A stretch of DNA of 23,603 nucleotides from Bacillota bacterium (GTDB lineage: Bacteria; Bacillota; Clostridia; Tissierellales; Peptoniphilaceae): positions 1-23,603 of the forward strand of contig JAEXBN010000013.1 of NCBI GenBank assembly GCA_023394045.1. Reading direction: 5' to 3'. Positions 1 through 8,562 of the stretch are shown piece by piece. The notes below the pieces were generated by a model, which saw only the letters and a list, made by a program, of their open reading frames with translations, was not told the DNA's origin and searched no databases. Positions within the stretch are counted from its first letter, which is position 1. Every line of letters begins with the position of its first letter. A program made the position numbers and the translations under genes.

Positions 1-2
1 AT

Positions 3-1526
3 GCAGAATTGATGGCATTGCGGAGACGTCTGGATGAGGTGCATAAGGAAGCTCAAGAGCTTTTCGAGAGCGTTCCGGCATCGAGCGGAATGTTGACTGA
101 TCAAAGGCTGCAAGAGGGGCGGATGGCGATGATGCAGTGGCATGCGCTGCTGGCTCAGGAACGTGATCAGAGCTCTCGGCGGATCGCGGAAGAATCGGAA
201 TCTCAAAACGAAGACCCATTGTTGGATGATTGGAAGCGGGAGTTGGAGGCCGATGCAGCGGAGTGGAATCTGTTGCGGAAATCGATGCGTCGCGCACGCC
301 TGGCAGCGGTGATTCCAGGCATCTTTCTGATCGTATCCGCTGTGCTTTTTTTGAGTCAGGAGCAGCGCTTTGCATGGGCATCTCTGATTGGCTTCCTGTT
401 GAGTTCAGCGGCACTGATCGGGTATCGATCCGTTCAGGGTCGGAAGGTACAGGAACTGGAGAGCCGGGTGCAGCGGGGACGCGAAGCCGCGGCGGCACAA
501 AAGGCGAAGGATGAGATGGAACAGCGCCATCGGGCGGAGCGGGAAGAGGCGGCTAGGAATCTTCATCAGCGTGCAGAAGAGGCTCATCAGGCGGTGGAGA
601 TGGCGTTCGGTCGTGCGTTCCAGGCGGATCAGCAGCCCGATGAAGGAATCCAGGTGTTGAAGCGCTTTGAGCAGCTTCGGGATCAGCTTCAGCATCTTCA
701 GATGTCGGAAGCCGCTTTAAGGGAATCCATGGAGCGCATTCGCCCAGGCAGCAGCAGGGAGAGTGCAGAGACGCTTGCCGATCGGTTCAACCGAGAGGCG
801 GTTCATCCAGCAATGGATCGAACATCCGCAGAAAAGCGGTTATCCGAGTTGGAACAGGAGATCGCGCATCGCTCTGCATCCTGGCAAAAAGAAAATAATG
901 CGTTGATTGAAATGGAAACGCAGCTCCGAATCAGGGCACAGGGAAGACGCCATGCGGATACGATTCAGCGAGAGTGGAGGATGGAGCGGGAGAAACTGGA
1001 TCGATGGGAGCAAGACCTCGCTATGATCCAGTGCGCCCGCGCTGCGCTCCAGCAGGCAGAGGAGCAGGCGAGACATCATTTCAGTCCGCGATTGAATGCA
1101 CGTGCGACGGAGTTGTTTACGAGCCTCACAGGGCAGGCATCTCGCCATATTCGTGTCAACACAGACTTTGGTCTCACGTTGGATGATTTGGGCACTTCTG
1201 AATTGATGGATTGGAAGCGCCTGTCCACCGGAACGATGGAGCAGGCCTATTTGGCGCTGCGGATGGCGGTTTCTGAAATCGCCGTTGCGCGTCCCGCGCT
1301 TCCTCTTTTGATGGACGATCCGATGATGTCGTATGATGATGCGCGTGCCTCCCGGGCGGTGCGCTTTTTAGCGGATTATGCGCAACAGAAGGGACGGCAG
1401 ATTTTCTTTTTCACGAGTGCCGGCCGCTATGCTGAGGCGCTTTCGGGAAAGAACTTTACATGGTTGGATTTGGATCAAATGAATGAGGATGAAAAAACGC
1501 GAAAGGAGGAGCATCATGCGGAATGA
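3..1526 (+). CDS. YhaN-like SMC/Rad50-type ATPase, 3' part (5' end outside window)
   Basis: The reading frame is already open at base 3, so this is the C-terminal ~507 residues of a longer protein. It shows long heptad-rich coiled coil (Glu/Gln/Arg/Ala rich), a hydrophobic two-helix membrane hairpin at roughly residues 100-140 of the visible part, and near the C-terminus the ABC-type signature region (LSTGTMEQAYLALRMA) followed by a Walker B stretch ending LLMDDP and a switch region FFFTS. Coiled coil with an inserted membrane hairpin and a split ATPase head is typical of the YhaN family, membrane-associated relatives of SbcC/Rad50 that usually sit next to the YhaO/SbcD-like nuclease; that partner would be expected just upstream, outside the window. 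The role is inferred to be DNA-end processing or repair. Its stop codon lies inside the start of the next gene (11-bp overlap), suggesting translational coupling. Confidence 0.75.
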   Translation, partial: AELMALRRRLDEVHKEAQELFESVPASSGMLTDQRLQEGRMAMMQWHALLAQERDQSSRRIAEESESQNEDPLLDDWKRELEADAAEWNLLRKSMRRARLAAVIPGIFLIVSAVLFLSQEQRFAWASLIGFLLSSAALIGYRSVQGRKVQELESRVQRGREAAAAQKAKDEMEQRHRAEREEAARNLHQRAEEAHQAVEMAFGRAFQADQQPDEGIQVLKRFEQLRDQLQHLQMSEAALRESMERIRPGSSRESAETLADRFNREAVHPAMDRTSAEKRLSELEQEIAHRSASWQKENNALIEMETQLRIRAQGRRHADTIQREWRMEREKLDRWEQDLAMIQCARAALQQAEEQARHHFSPRLNARATELFTSLTGQASRHIRVNTDFGLTLDDLGTSELMDWKRLSTGTMEQAYLALRMAVSEIAVARPALPLLMDDPMMSYDDARASRAVRFLADYAQQKGRQIFFFTSAGRYAEALSGKNFTWLDLDQMNEDEKTRKEEHHAE

Positions 1527-3081
1527 GGAAATGATCCGCGACTTTGATTTACGGAGGCTCCGTGTCCGCCTTGCGTTGATGTCCATTCCGATTGGGCTGA
1601 TCTCCGGTTTGTTTGCCGTGGCGTATCGGTACACGCTCTCCCGCATTGATGTCCTTCGGGGGATTCTGCTGCAGAAACCTTTGGAGCAAGCCGGATGGCT
1701 TCTGCTTTTTTTCCTCGTGTCGGCGTTGATCATGCACCGGCTTCTGATATGGGCACCTTATAGCGGAGGGAGTGGAATTCCTCAGATTCGTGCGGAGTTG
1801 CTCGGGAAAATTGAGATGGAAAGCGGGCCGACCATTCTTTCGAAGTTTCTGGGCGGAAGTCTGGGAGACTTTGCAGGGCTGACGCTGGGGCGTGAAGGTC
1901 CGTCCATTCAAATTGGGGGAATGGCGGCGAAAGTTTTTACCCGTATCTTTCATACAACGCCGATGGAATCGCGGTATCTGATTACCGCAGGAGCCGCTTC
2001 CGGCCTTGCGGCAGCATTTAACGCACCGGTGTCAGGGGCGCTTTTTGCGATGGAAGAGGTGCATAAGAGTCTTTCCCACCTGTTTTTGATCCCCTGTCTG
2101 GTCGCTTCTCTCGTAGCCAATGCGATCAGTTTCAGTCTTTTGGGCTTTGAGCCGGCATTTTCTTTTGCCATTCCGGCCTCTCTTCCCGTCGCGCTGATTG
2201 GTCATGTGGTTCTCGTTGGGATCGTTGGAGGGCTTCTCGGAGCCTTATTCAGTCAAGGGCTTCTTTTCTTTACCAAGGAGATGAAAGCTCTGCCGGTGCC
2301 CCGCTTCATCGTCATTTTCTTGATTATGGCGGCATTGTTTTTTGTCGGCCGCATGGAACCTCTGTTTCTTGGCGGAGGGCATGCGTTGATTGAACAGATG
2401 GCGAGGGGCACGACGACGCTGACTCCACTGCTTTTGATTCTGCTCGTCCGGCTGCTGTTTGTTTGGTTCAGCTACGGAAGCGGTGCCCAGGGCGGAATCT
2501 TTTTACCGGTTCTCACCCTCGGAGCTGCCATTGGAACGTTATTGTTCAGCCTCTTTGTTTCATATACCGGGCTGGATTCCGGCTATTTGCACAACTTTAT
2601 TTATCTTGGCATGGTGGCCGTGCTGACCGGAGTCGTTCAAGCGCCGCTGATGTCGATTCTTCTGGTGACCGAGATGAGCGGATCGATCACGCTGCTTTTG
2701 TCCGTGACGGCGTGTGCGGTTGTGGCTTTTCTTACCGCACGCCTCTGCCAGTCGGGACCCATTTATGAATCCTTGTTCGATTTGAGCTTTGGAGAGCTTC
2801 AAAAAGGCGGAAACGCGCACCATGGAGCAGCAGATGAAAATATCACAGCGCATTATTTCCTTGTTCCCAACGAAGCTTTTTATGTCGGAGAACCCCTTTC
2901 GGCATTGTCGCTGCCGCCGTCAACGCTTATTACGCTGGTGGTGCGGGAGGAATCCCGGTTTTCGCCGACAGGCTCGACGGTGCTTCAGGGCGGAGATGAG
3001 CTGATGGTGCTTTGCCCGGAATCTGAGTTTTCAGAGGTGACGATGTATTTTAATGGCGATCTGTCCGTTTTAGGAGAATGA
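1516..3081 (+). CDS. CLC-family chloride channel/antiporter with C-terminal RCK_C-like domain
   Basis: Membrane protein of the ClC family. Anion-filter motifs are present: GSGIP at residues 85-89, GREGP at 125-129 with the external gating glutamate E127, and GGIFLP further on. A Glu-Glu pair follows the helix carrying ALFAM, matching the position of the internal proton glutamate of E. coli ClC-ec1, so H+/Cl- exchange is more likely than a passive channel (inference). The last ~80 residues lie after the membrane part and resemble a TrkA_C/RCK_C ligand-binding domain (pattern STLITLVVRE...GSTVLQGGDELMVLC), seen in one bacterial ClC subgroup. The start was placed at the ATG at 1516 because AAAGGAGG sits 6 nt upstream; an in-frame ATG at 1483 lacks such a site and would lie deeper in the preceding gene. 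Confidence 0.93.
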   Translation: MRNEEMIRDFDLRRLRVRLALMSIPIGLISGLFAVAYRYTLSRIDVLRGILLQKPLEQAGWLLLFFLVSALIMHRLLIWAPYSGGSGIPQIRAELLGKIEMESGPTILSKFLGGSLGDFAGLTLGREGPSIQIGGMAAKVFTRIFHTTPMESRYLITAGAASGLAAAFNAPVSGALFAMEEVHKSLSHLFLIPCLVASLVANAISFSLLGFEPAFSFAIPASLPVALIGHVVLVGIVGGLLGALFSQGLLFFTKEMKALPVPRFIVIFLIMAALFFVGRMEPLFLGGGHALIEQMARGTTTLTPLLLILLVRLLFVWFSYGSGAQGGIFLPVLTLGAAIGTLLFSLFVSYTGLDSGYLHNFIYLGMVAVLTGVVQAPLMSILLVTEMSGSITLLLSVTACAVVAFLTARLCQSGPIYESLFDLSFGELQKGGNAHHGAADENITAHYFLVPNEAFYVGEPLSALSLPPSTLITLVVREESRFSPTGSTVLQGGDELMVLCPESEFSEVTMYFNGDLSVLGE

Positions 3082-3155
3082 CTCAGGGTGGCGCTTTTCG
3101 GGATCGATTGATTTCCGGTTGTGTGGGTATACGAACAAAAGAAATATTGAGTTTC

Positions 3156-3192
3156 CAAAGCCGTTCCGTCATGTTTTCATCGGGCGGCTTTG
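3156..3192. repeat. Inverted repeat in the clc-copA intergenic gap
   Basis: Perfect 8-bp arms CAAAGCCG and CGGCTTTG enclose 21 nt. The right arm is followed by TTCAACCG rather than a T-tract, so it is a poor intrinsic terminator. It lies in the 148-bp gap before copA and could be a weak terminator for clc or a structure in the copA leader. I cannot decide which. Confidence 0.3.
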
Positions 3193-3229
3193 TTCAACCG
3201 CAGAACCGTTTAGAAAAAGGTGAATTCGT

Positions 3230-5932
3230 ATGAATAAAAAGAATCAGCATTCATCTGCGATCGGATCGCCGGAGGCACCATCCACGGTAAAGATGAGGTT
3301 TGATGTGGAGGGAATGACTTGTGCGGCTTGTGAAGCGGCAGTCACTCGAGCGGTTTCGAAGCTGGATGGGGTGGATCACGCGGTCGTGAGCCTCATGACC
3401 AATTCGATGGATGTCGAATTTCAGCCGAATGCGCTGACTCCTTCGGAGATTGAACATGCCGTTGAGCAAGCGGGATATGAGGCTCGTGAACAAAAGAGCG
3501 CCTCGTCGGCGCACAAGAAACAAAATGCCGCTGAGCCGACGATTTTTGAAAAACAGGCAGCGGACATGCTTTTCCGTCTCAAAGTCTCTGTTCCTCTTTT
3601 GATCGCTTTACTCTATGTCGCGATGGGGTCGATGTTTGGTCTTCCTCTTCCAGATATCTTTGAAGGCATGGGCGGAAGCGTCAACTTTGCGCTTCTTCAG
3701 TTCCTCATTCTCCTTCCTATTTTGATGGTGAACCGGTCCTATTTTGTGAGAGGCTTCAAAAGCCTGCTTCATGGCATGCCCAATATGGATGCGCTGATTG
3801 CTGTCGGTGCCGGAGCGGCAGTGGTTTATGGGATCTTCGCCTTGTTTCGCATGGGGTACGGTCTTGGCTTCGCGCACCCAGAGGTGGTGATGAGCTATCG
3901 GCATGATCTGTATTTTGAGGGGGCGGGGACGATTTTGACCCTCATTACGGTCGGAAAGTATCTTGAAGTGCGGAGCAAGATTCAGACGACCGGTTCTGTA
4001 CGCGCTCTGATGGATCTTCAGCCTGCTGTGGCTCGTGTGGTGCGGAACGATCGGATCGAGGAAATCCCTGTGGAAGAGGTGCATGTCGGGGATCAGATTG
4101 AAGTCAAGCCAGGAGAGCGCATCCCTTTGGATGGGCGCATTGTTGAGGGAAGAACCTCGGTGGATGAATCGGCAATCACCGGGGAGAGCATCCCCGTTTC
4201 GAAAGAAGTCGGCGACCCTGTGACCGGAGCGACGCTGAACCAAACCGGCGCGTTTCGTTTTGAGGCGACAGCGGTCGGAGAAGAAACGACCCTTTCCCGC
4301 ATCATTCAGCTCGTCCAGGATGCCAATGTGACGAAAGCGCCGATTCAGGCGCTGGCGGATCGCATTGCGGCGGTCTTTGTTCCGGCGGTGATCGGGATTG
4401 CCGCCGTGACATTCTTTACCTGGCTGGCCCTTGGGCAGAGTTTGGAGTTTGCGCTGCGTTTGGCGATTTCCGTTCTTGTGATTTCCTGCCCCTGTGCGCT
4501 GGGTCTGGCCACGCCGGTGGTGATGATGGTGGCGACAGGAAAAGGCGCTGAGAACGGCTTGCTGATTAAATCGACCGAAGCTCTGGAAGTGTTGCACGAA
4601 GTCGATGAGATGTTTTTTGATAAGACGGGAACCTTGACCGAGGGGCATCCTCGCCTCACGGATGTGCTCGCCGTGGGAGTGGAGTCTCAAACGCTTTTGT
4701 CGTATGCAGCATCCATTGAATCCAAATCAGAACAGCCGCTTGCGGAAGCGATCACGACGTTTGCGAAGGAGAATCAGATTCCGCGATTGCCTGTAGATCA
4801 GTTTGAAGCTATTCCGGGGCGGGGCATCCGCGCGGAAATTCGGACAGAGGATGGTTCGAACCATGTGGTGATGGCGGGAAATGAAGCGTATTTTAGAGAA
4901 TCCGGAATCTCCCTTGATGCGGTTCTTCCCGAAACACTGCGTTTAGCAGAAGAAGGAAAAACGCCCATGTATTTTGGAGCGGATCACCATTTGATCGGCG
5001 TGATCGCCGCAGCTGACCGCATCAAGCAGACCAGCGCTGATGCGCTCAAAGCCTTGCGCGCGCGGGGAATAACCCCCGTGATGCTCACCGGAGATCATCA
5101 TCGCACCGCAAAGGCCATCGCTCAGAAGCTGGACTTGGATGCCTTTGAATCCGAAGTGATGCCGCAGGATAAAGAACGAATTGTGCGCGAGCATGCCAGA
5201 ACGCATCGTGTCGCCATGGTGGGCGACGGGATTAATGATGCGCCTGCTCTAGCTCGGGCGGATATTGGAATCGCCATCGGCGCGGGAACGGATATCGCCA
5301 TTGAATCGGCGGATATCGTTCTGGTTCGTTCGGATCTCCATGATGTGGTGGGGGCGGTGGATCTGTCCAAACGCACGATTCAGAAGATCAAACAGAATTT
5401 GTTTTGGGCGTTTATTTATAATGTCATTTGTATTCCGGTCGCAGCCGGGGTGCTTTATCCATCCTTTGGAATCACCCTCAATCCGATGATCGCTGCGGCA
5501 GCAATGAGTTTCTCCTCGCTGTTTGTGATGGCCAATGCCCTGACGCTTCGTTCCTTTCATTGGGAGCATCATCCATCAGAACCGGATGCCGTGCAGGATT
5601 TTCCAGTCCGATCCATGGTTCTGGAAGTGCCAGCTTGGCAGATGAGCGAAAACCCTCCGGCGGGTGCGGAGAATGAGTACAATAACAATGAGAAGTCAAA
5701 GGAACAAGGACGGGAGGTTACGATGGATAAGGTATTAAATATTTCGGGGATGATGTGCGGACATTGCCAGATGCATGTAGAAAAGGCGCTGAATGGCATT
5801 GATGGCGTTTCGGCGCAGGTGGATTTGGAGAAAGGCAAAGCCTTTGTTCACCTGGATCGTGAAGTCAGCGATCAGGAAATGAAGGATGCGGTTTCTGAGG
5901 CGGGATACGAAGTCACTTCCATTGAGGGATAA
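3230..5932 (+). CDS. copA: Copper-exporting P1B-type ATPase with N- and C-terminal heavy-metal domains
   Basis: ATP-driven Cu(I) efflux pump of the inner membrane. The N-terminal HMA domain has GMTCAAC with metal-binding C31 and C34. It is followed by eight predicted membrane helices, the actuator motif TGES, the intramembrane CPC motif C420-P421-C422 typical of Cu+/Ag+ pumps, the phosphorylation motif DKTGT at D464, and GDGINDAP around D666. At 900 residues it is longer than a usual one-HMA CopA because after the last helix a ~50-residue hydrophilic linker leads to a second HMA domain (GMMCGHC, C843 and C846) that looks like a CopZ copper chaperone. SD AAAAAGG precedes the ATG by about 9 nt. 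It heads a tight run with csoR, a trxB-like gene, a phosphoesterase gene and cdd. CsoR, encoded 1 nt downstream, probably represses it. Confidence 0.97.
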   Translation: MNKKNQHSSAIGSPEAPSTVKMRFDVEGMTCAACEAAVTRAVSKLDGVDHAVVSLMTNSMDVEFQPNALTPSEIEHAVEQAGYEAREQKSASSAHKKQNAAEPTIFEKQAADMLFRLKVSVPLLIALLYVAMGSMFGLPLPDIFEGMGGSVNFALLQFLILLPILMVNRSYFVRGFKSLLHGMPNMDALIAVGAGAAVVYGIFALFRMGYGLGFAHPEVVMSYRHDLYFEGAGTILTLITVGKYLEVRSKIQTTGSVRALMDLQPAVARVVRNDRIEEIPVEEVHVGDQIEVKPGERIPLDGRIVEGRTSVDESAITGESIPVSKEVGDPVTGATLNQTGAFRFEATAVGEETTLSRIIQLVQDANVTKAPIQALADRIAAVFVPAVIGIAAVTFFTWLALGQSLEFALRLAISVLVISCPCALGLATPVVMMVATGKGAENGLLIKSTEALEVLHEVDEMFFDKTGTLTEGHPRLTDVLAVGVESQTLLSYAASIESKSEQPLAEAITTFAKENQIPRLPVDQFEAIPGRGIRAEIRTEDGSNHVVMAGNEAYFRESGISLDAVLPETLRLAEEGKTPMYFGADHHLIGVIAAADRIKQTSADALKALRARGITPVMLTGDHHRTAKAIAQKLDLDAFESEVMPQDKERIVREHARTHRVAMVGDGINDAPALARADIGIAIGAGTDIAIESADIVLVRSDLHDVVGAVDLSKRTIQKIKQNLFWAFIYNVICIPVAAGVLYPSFGITLNPMIAAAAMSFSSLFVMANALTLRSFHWEHHPSEPDAVQDFPVRSMVLEVPAWQMSENPPAGAENEYNNNEKSKEQGREVTMDKVLNISGMMCGHCQMHVEKALNGIDGVSAQVDLEKGKAFVHLDREVSDQEMKDAVSEAGYEVTSIEG
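5723..5932 (+). CDS. Nested CopZ-like copper chaperone from an internal start within copA
   Basis: In frame with copA, an ATG at 5723 is preceded by GGGAGG at 5712-5717 with 5-nt spacing, a good Shine-Dalgarno site. Translation from here would give a 69-residue protein that is exactly one HMA domain, starting MDKVLNISG and carrying the metal site GMMCGHC (C12, C15 in this numbering) and a C-terminal EAGYEV typical of CopZ. The start coincides with the domain boundary, and the preceding linker is hydrophilic and rich in Asn/Glu/Lys like degenerate spacer. This suggests a former separate copZ gene fused to copA that may still be translated independently. Comparable dual output is known for E. 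coli copA, where frameshifting yields a free chaperone-like fragment. The HMA domain is certain; independent translation is inference. Confidence 0.55.
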   Translation: MDKVLNISGMMCGHCQMHVEKALNGIDGVSAQVDLEKGKAFVHLDREVSDQEMKDAVSEAGYEVTSIEG

Positions 5933-5933
5933 G

Positions 5934-6206
5934 ATGCACGCAGATCATAAAAAAGTATTGCGCCGTCTCAAAACGATCCGGGGACAGGTGGAGGGGCTGA
6001 TCCATATGGTGGAAGAAGATCGCGACTGCATTGAGATTTCCACGCAGTTGATGGCCGCTTCACAAGCATTGCGCGGGGTGAACCGCGATGTGTTGTCCGC
6101 ACACTTGACGCACTGTATGCTGGTTTCGGCAGAGTCCGATAGCCGGGAAGAAATTCAGCAGGAACTGAAGGAGATGGACCGCGTGATTCAAACGCTGTCG
6201 AAATAG
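5934..6206 (+). CDS. csoR: CsoR-family copper-sensing repressor
   Basis: A 90-residue all-helical protein of the CsoR/RcnR/FrmR family. It carries the Cu(I) ligand set C32, H57 and C61, with the same spacing as C36-H61-C65 of Mycobacterium tuberculosis CsoR, plus the DNA-binding segment RLKTIRGQVEGL near the N-terminus. Apo-CsoR binds operator DNA; Cu(I) binding releases it and derepresses copper export genes. The start was taken at the ATG one nucleotide after the copA stop; GAGGGA within the last copA codons serves as SD. A longer reading frame upstream would run inside copA and adds nothing resembling the family. The C-H-C set argues against the formaldehyde (FrmR), persulfide (CstR) or nickel (RcnR) subtypes. 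Confidence 0.93.
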   Translation: MHADHKKVLRRLKTIRGQVEGLIHMVEEDRDCIEISTQLMAASQALRGVNRDVLSAHLTHCMLVSAESDSREEIQQELKEMDRVIQTLSK

Positions 6207-6217
6207 AGGACAAGGTC

Positions 6218-7135
6218 ATGTACGATACGATTATTGTGGGAGCGGGACCGGCTGGGCTGACGGCAGCATTGTATGCAGCAAGGAGCAAGAGAAGCACCTT
6301 AGTTCTTGAAAAAGAAACGGTTGGCGGGCAGATGATGATCACGGCGCGGATTGAGAATATGCCCGGTGCGGATTCGGATCCCTATGCGATTTCGTCGCGG
6401 ATGCGTCAGCAGGCGGAGGAGTTTGGAGCGGAATTTCGCCGCGCAGAAGTCGTGGCGTTGGATTTGCGTTCTCATCCTAAGAAAGTCATCACTGCCGGGG
6501 AGACGTTTGAAACAAAAACAGTGATCTTCGCAACGGGAGCGAATCCGCGTCCGCTTGGACTGGAACGCGAGCAGGAGATGACCGGCCGAGGGGTGACGTA
6601 TTGCGCGACTTGCGATGGTCCGTTTTTTGCTGGTCTTCCTGTTTATGTGGTCGGCGGCGGAGATGCGGCATTTGATGAGAGTCTGTATCTTGCCAATGTG
6701 GCCAGCCACGTGACCATTTTGTATCGTGGAGACACACCGCGTGCAGAAAAGCTTCTCCAAGAGAGGGTGCGCCAGAATGAAAAAATTGATCTGGTTCTCA
6801 ATACCGAAGTGATTCGTCTGGATGGAGATCAGATGCTGCGCTCCTTTGTCATGAAAAACAAAAAGACCGGTGAAGAGCAGACGGTCACCGGAGATTTTGG
6901 TTTGTTTATCTACGTGGGCATGGCACCCAATACGGCATTGCTCCATGGAGTGGTGGAATTGGATGATCATGGTTATATCGTGGCAGGGGAGGACACGGAA
7001 ACGGCGATTCCAGGGGTCTATGCGGCAGGTGATGTGCGGGCGAAGGAGGTACGCCAGATCGTTACAGCGCTGGCAGATGGTGCGACCGCGGCAATTCATG
7101 CCGGAAAATACGTCGATGCCATGAAGGAGCGGTAA
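6218..7135 (+). CDS. Thioredoxin reductase-like FAD-dependent disulfide oxidoreductase
   Basis: A 305-residue protein with the two-Rossmann-fold TrxB layout: FAD-binding GAGPAG at 8-13, GGQM and a MPG loop, redox-active C129-A-T-C132 followed by DGPFF, the second nucleotide fold VVGGGDAA, and the C-terminal FAD motif GVYAAGDV. It would pass electrons to a thioredoxin-like partner. In E. coli TrxB the NADPH 2'-phosphate is held by HRRxxxR; here the segment reads Y169-R170-G171-D172-T173-P174-R175, so the second arginine is missing and the histidine is tyrosine. NADPH preference is therefore uncertain; an NADH-, ferredoxin- or flavodoxin-linked relative is possible. It lies 11 nt after csoR, so it may be copper-induced, which would make sense for repair of Cu-oxidised thiols. 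The ribosome binding site (AGAGGACAAGG) is moderate. Confidence 0.85.
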   Translation: MYDTIIVGAGPAGLTAALYAARSKRSTLVLEKETVGGQMMITARIENMPGADSDPYAISSRMRQQAEEFGAEFRRAEVVALDLRSHPKKVITAGETFETKTVIFATGANPRPLGLEREQEMTGRGVTYCATCDGPFFAGLPVYVVGGGDAAFDESLYLANVASHVTILYRGDTPRAEKLLQERVRQNEKIDLVLNTEVIRLDGDQMLRSFVMKNKKTGEEQTVTGDFGLFIYVGMAPNTALLHGVVELDDHGYIVAGEDTETAIPGVYAAGDVRAKEVRQIVTALADGATAAIHAGKYVDAMKER

Positions 7136-7137
7136 GG

Positions 7138-8064
7138 ATGCAGAAGGCACCGCATGGAAGGCAGAAGGCGCCACGCGGAATGTCTTTTTATCCATTTCAG
7201 CGGACACGGAAGAGCTCCAGGAGACACCGCCGATGGCTCGCGGCTGTCTTCCTGCTTCTGTTCTTTCTGGTGATGATTCGGAGTAATATGAAATTTGTGA
7301 CCACAGAGTTAGAGATCAGCAGTCCTTTTCTCCCTCATGCGTTTTCGGGCTTTCGCATTGCTCAGATTTCGGATTTACATGGAACGCTGTTTGGAGAAAA
7401 CCAAAAAGACCTGGTGGAACGTCTTGAACAGGAGAAACCGGATCTGGTCGTTATTACCGGAGATCTGATTTCCCGCCATGAACCGCATGCCATGCGGATG
7501 ATCGACGGGATGCGTGAGATTGCCAGCCGTTTTCCTACGTATTATATAAAGGGCAACCATGAGTTGGATCGCGATCTCAACCATCCGTCGGATCAGGAGC
7601 AATTCGATCAAGCGTTGGATGATGCCGGCGTCGTGCTTTTGAAGAATCGCCGCATTTCTTTGTGGCATGAGGGGGCGCAGATCGATTTGGTGGGGCTTCA
7701 GGAATCTTTGGATGATTATTTGGATCAACGGGCTCCGGATCTTCCCCATTATTTAGGGGAAAAGGGAGATCATTATACGATTCTTCTCGCACACAATCCT
7801 CTGTCTTTCGAAGCGTATAGGGATTGGGGTGCTGATCTGGTCTTGAGCGGACATGTTCATGGCGGGGTGATTCGTCTTCCCTGGGTTGGAGGACTTCTAT
7901 CTCCGGAACGGCGCTTTTTTCCAAAATATGACAAGGGAATCTATACCGATGGATCGCAGGCCATGGTTGTTTCTGCGGGGATGGGAGGAAGCGTCATTCC
8001 CTTCCGGCTATTCAACCCTCGGGAACTGGTGATCATCAATTTGAACTCAACGTCGATCCATTAA
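7138..8064 (+). CDS. Membrane-anchored calcineurin-like metallophosphoesterase (YkuE-like)
   Basis: The protein has a basic N-terminus (KSSRRHRR), one signal-anchor helix at about residues 35-53, then an extracytoplasmic metallophosphoesterase domain. The dimetal-site motifs appear in order: D79-x-H81, G-D109, G-N140-H141-E, H219 and G-H239-x-H241-G. This order is that of YkuE/YaeI-like enzymes, which act on phosphodiesters at the membrane surface; substrate unknown here. The start ATG lies 2 nt after the trxB-like stop with AAGGAG 8 nt upstream. A second ATG at 7180 has no SD. The first 14 codons contain an imperfect tandem duplication (QKAPHGR then QKAPRGM), 16 of 21 nt identical. Position inside the copper-led operon may be only transcriptional convenience. 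Confidence 0.88.
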   Translation: MQKAPHGRQKAPRGMSFYPFQRTRKSSRRHRRWLAAVFLLLFFLVMIRSNMKFVTTELEISSPFLPHAFSGFRIAQISDLHGTLFGENQKDLVERLEQEKPDLVVITGDLISRHEPHAMRMIDGMREIASRFPTYYIKGNHELDRDLNHPSDQEQFDQALDDAGVVLLKNRRISLWHEGAQIDLVGLQESLDDYLDQRAPDLPHYLGEKGDHYTILLAHNPLSFEAYRDWGADLVLSGHVHGGVIRLPWVGGLLSPERRFFPKYDKGIYTDGSQAMVVSAGMGGSVIPFRLFNPRELVIINLNSTSIH

Positions 8065-8104
8065 ATGATGCGGCGTGGATCACGAATGAGAGGAAAGGGA
8101 TACG

Positions 8105-8545
8105 ATGAAACGAACAAGTCGAAACGAGAGCCCCTATCGCGTGTTGATCGACCGAGCGGAAGAAGCCTTGGCTTATGCGTACGCGCCTTATTCTCATTTT
8201 CATGTCGGCGCGGCATTGTTCGGTGCGGATGGGAAAGTTTGGTCTGGATGCAATATTGAGAATGCCTCATTTACTGCGGGAATCTGCGCGGAACGTACAG
8301 CGCTCTTTAAGGCGGTTTCTGAGGGGCAGATCCGCTTTCGCGCGTTGGTCGTTGTCGGCCAGCATGAAGGGGAATCCACGCTGACTGAAGAATTCACAGC
8401 GCCCTGCGGGGTGTGCCGTCAGGCTTTATCGGAATTTTGTCCTTCCGATATGCCGGTAATTTTGGTCAATGCGGAAGATGAAGTGATGGAATATACGCTG
8501 GGGGAACTACTCCCGGCGGCATTCGGGTCGGAACATCTGGAGTGA
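8105..8545 (+). CDS. cdd: Cytidine deaminase
   Basis: Zinc enzyme that deaminates cytidine and deoxycytidine to uridine forms in pyrimidine salvage. The 146-residue length fits the small tetrameric class. Catalytic motifs are C61-A62-E63 (zinc ligand Cys and proton-shuttle Glu) and P-C101-G-V-C104 (two further zinc ligands); NIENAS matches the substrate-binding loop. The three-cysteine zinc site is that of the Bacillus-type enzyme rather than the E. coli His-type. SD GAGGAAAGGG is about 5 nt upstream of ATG. Last gene of the rightward run; a strong terminator follows 18 nt after the stop. Confidence 0.96.
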   Translation: MKRTSRNESPYRVLIDRAEEALAYAYAPYSHFHVGAALFGADGKVWSGCNIENASFTAGICAERTALFKAVSEGQIRFRALVVVGQHEGESTLTEEFTAPCGVCRQALSEFCPSDMPVILVNAEDEVMEYTLGELLPAAFGSEHLE

Positions 8546-8562
8546 ACGCGTTGAATTGTCTC

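Noticed and set aside
3121..3135. Possible CsoR operator before copA (GGGTATAC)
   Set aside because: Only one half resembles the usual GGGTA/TACCC dyad; the opposing half is missing, so it is not listed as an operator.
3608..4690. Long 360-codon minus-strand frame inside copA
   Set aside because: Antisense shadow of copA: His/Arg/Gln-rich composition with no family motif or SD.
6299..7207. 302-codon minus-strand frame opposite the trxB-like gene
   Set aside because: Shadow of a well-supported gene; composition is low-quality and there is no recognisable domain.
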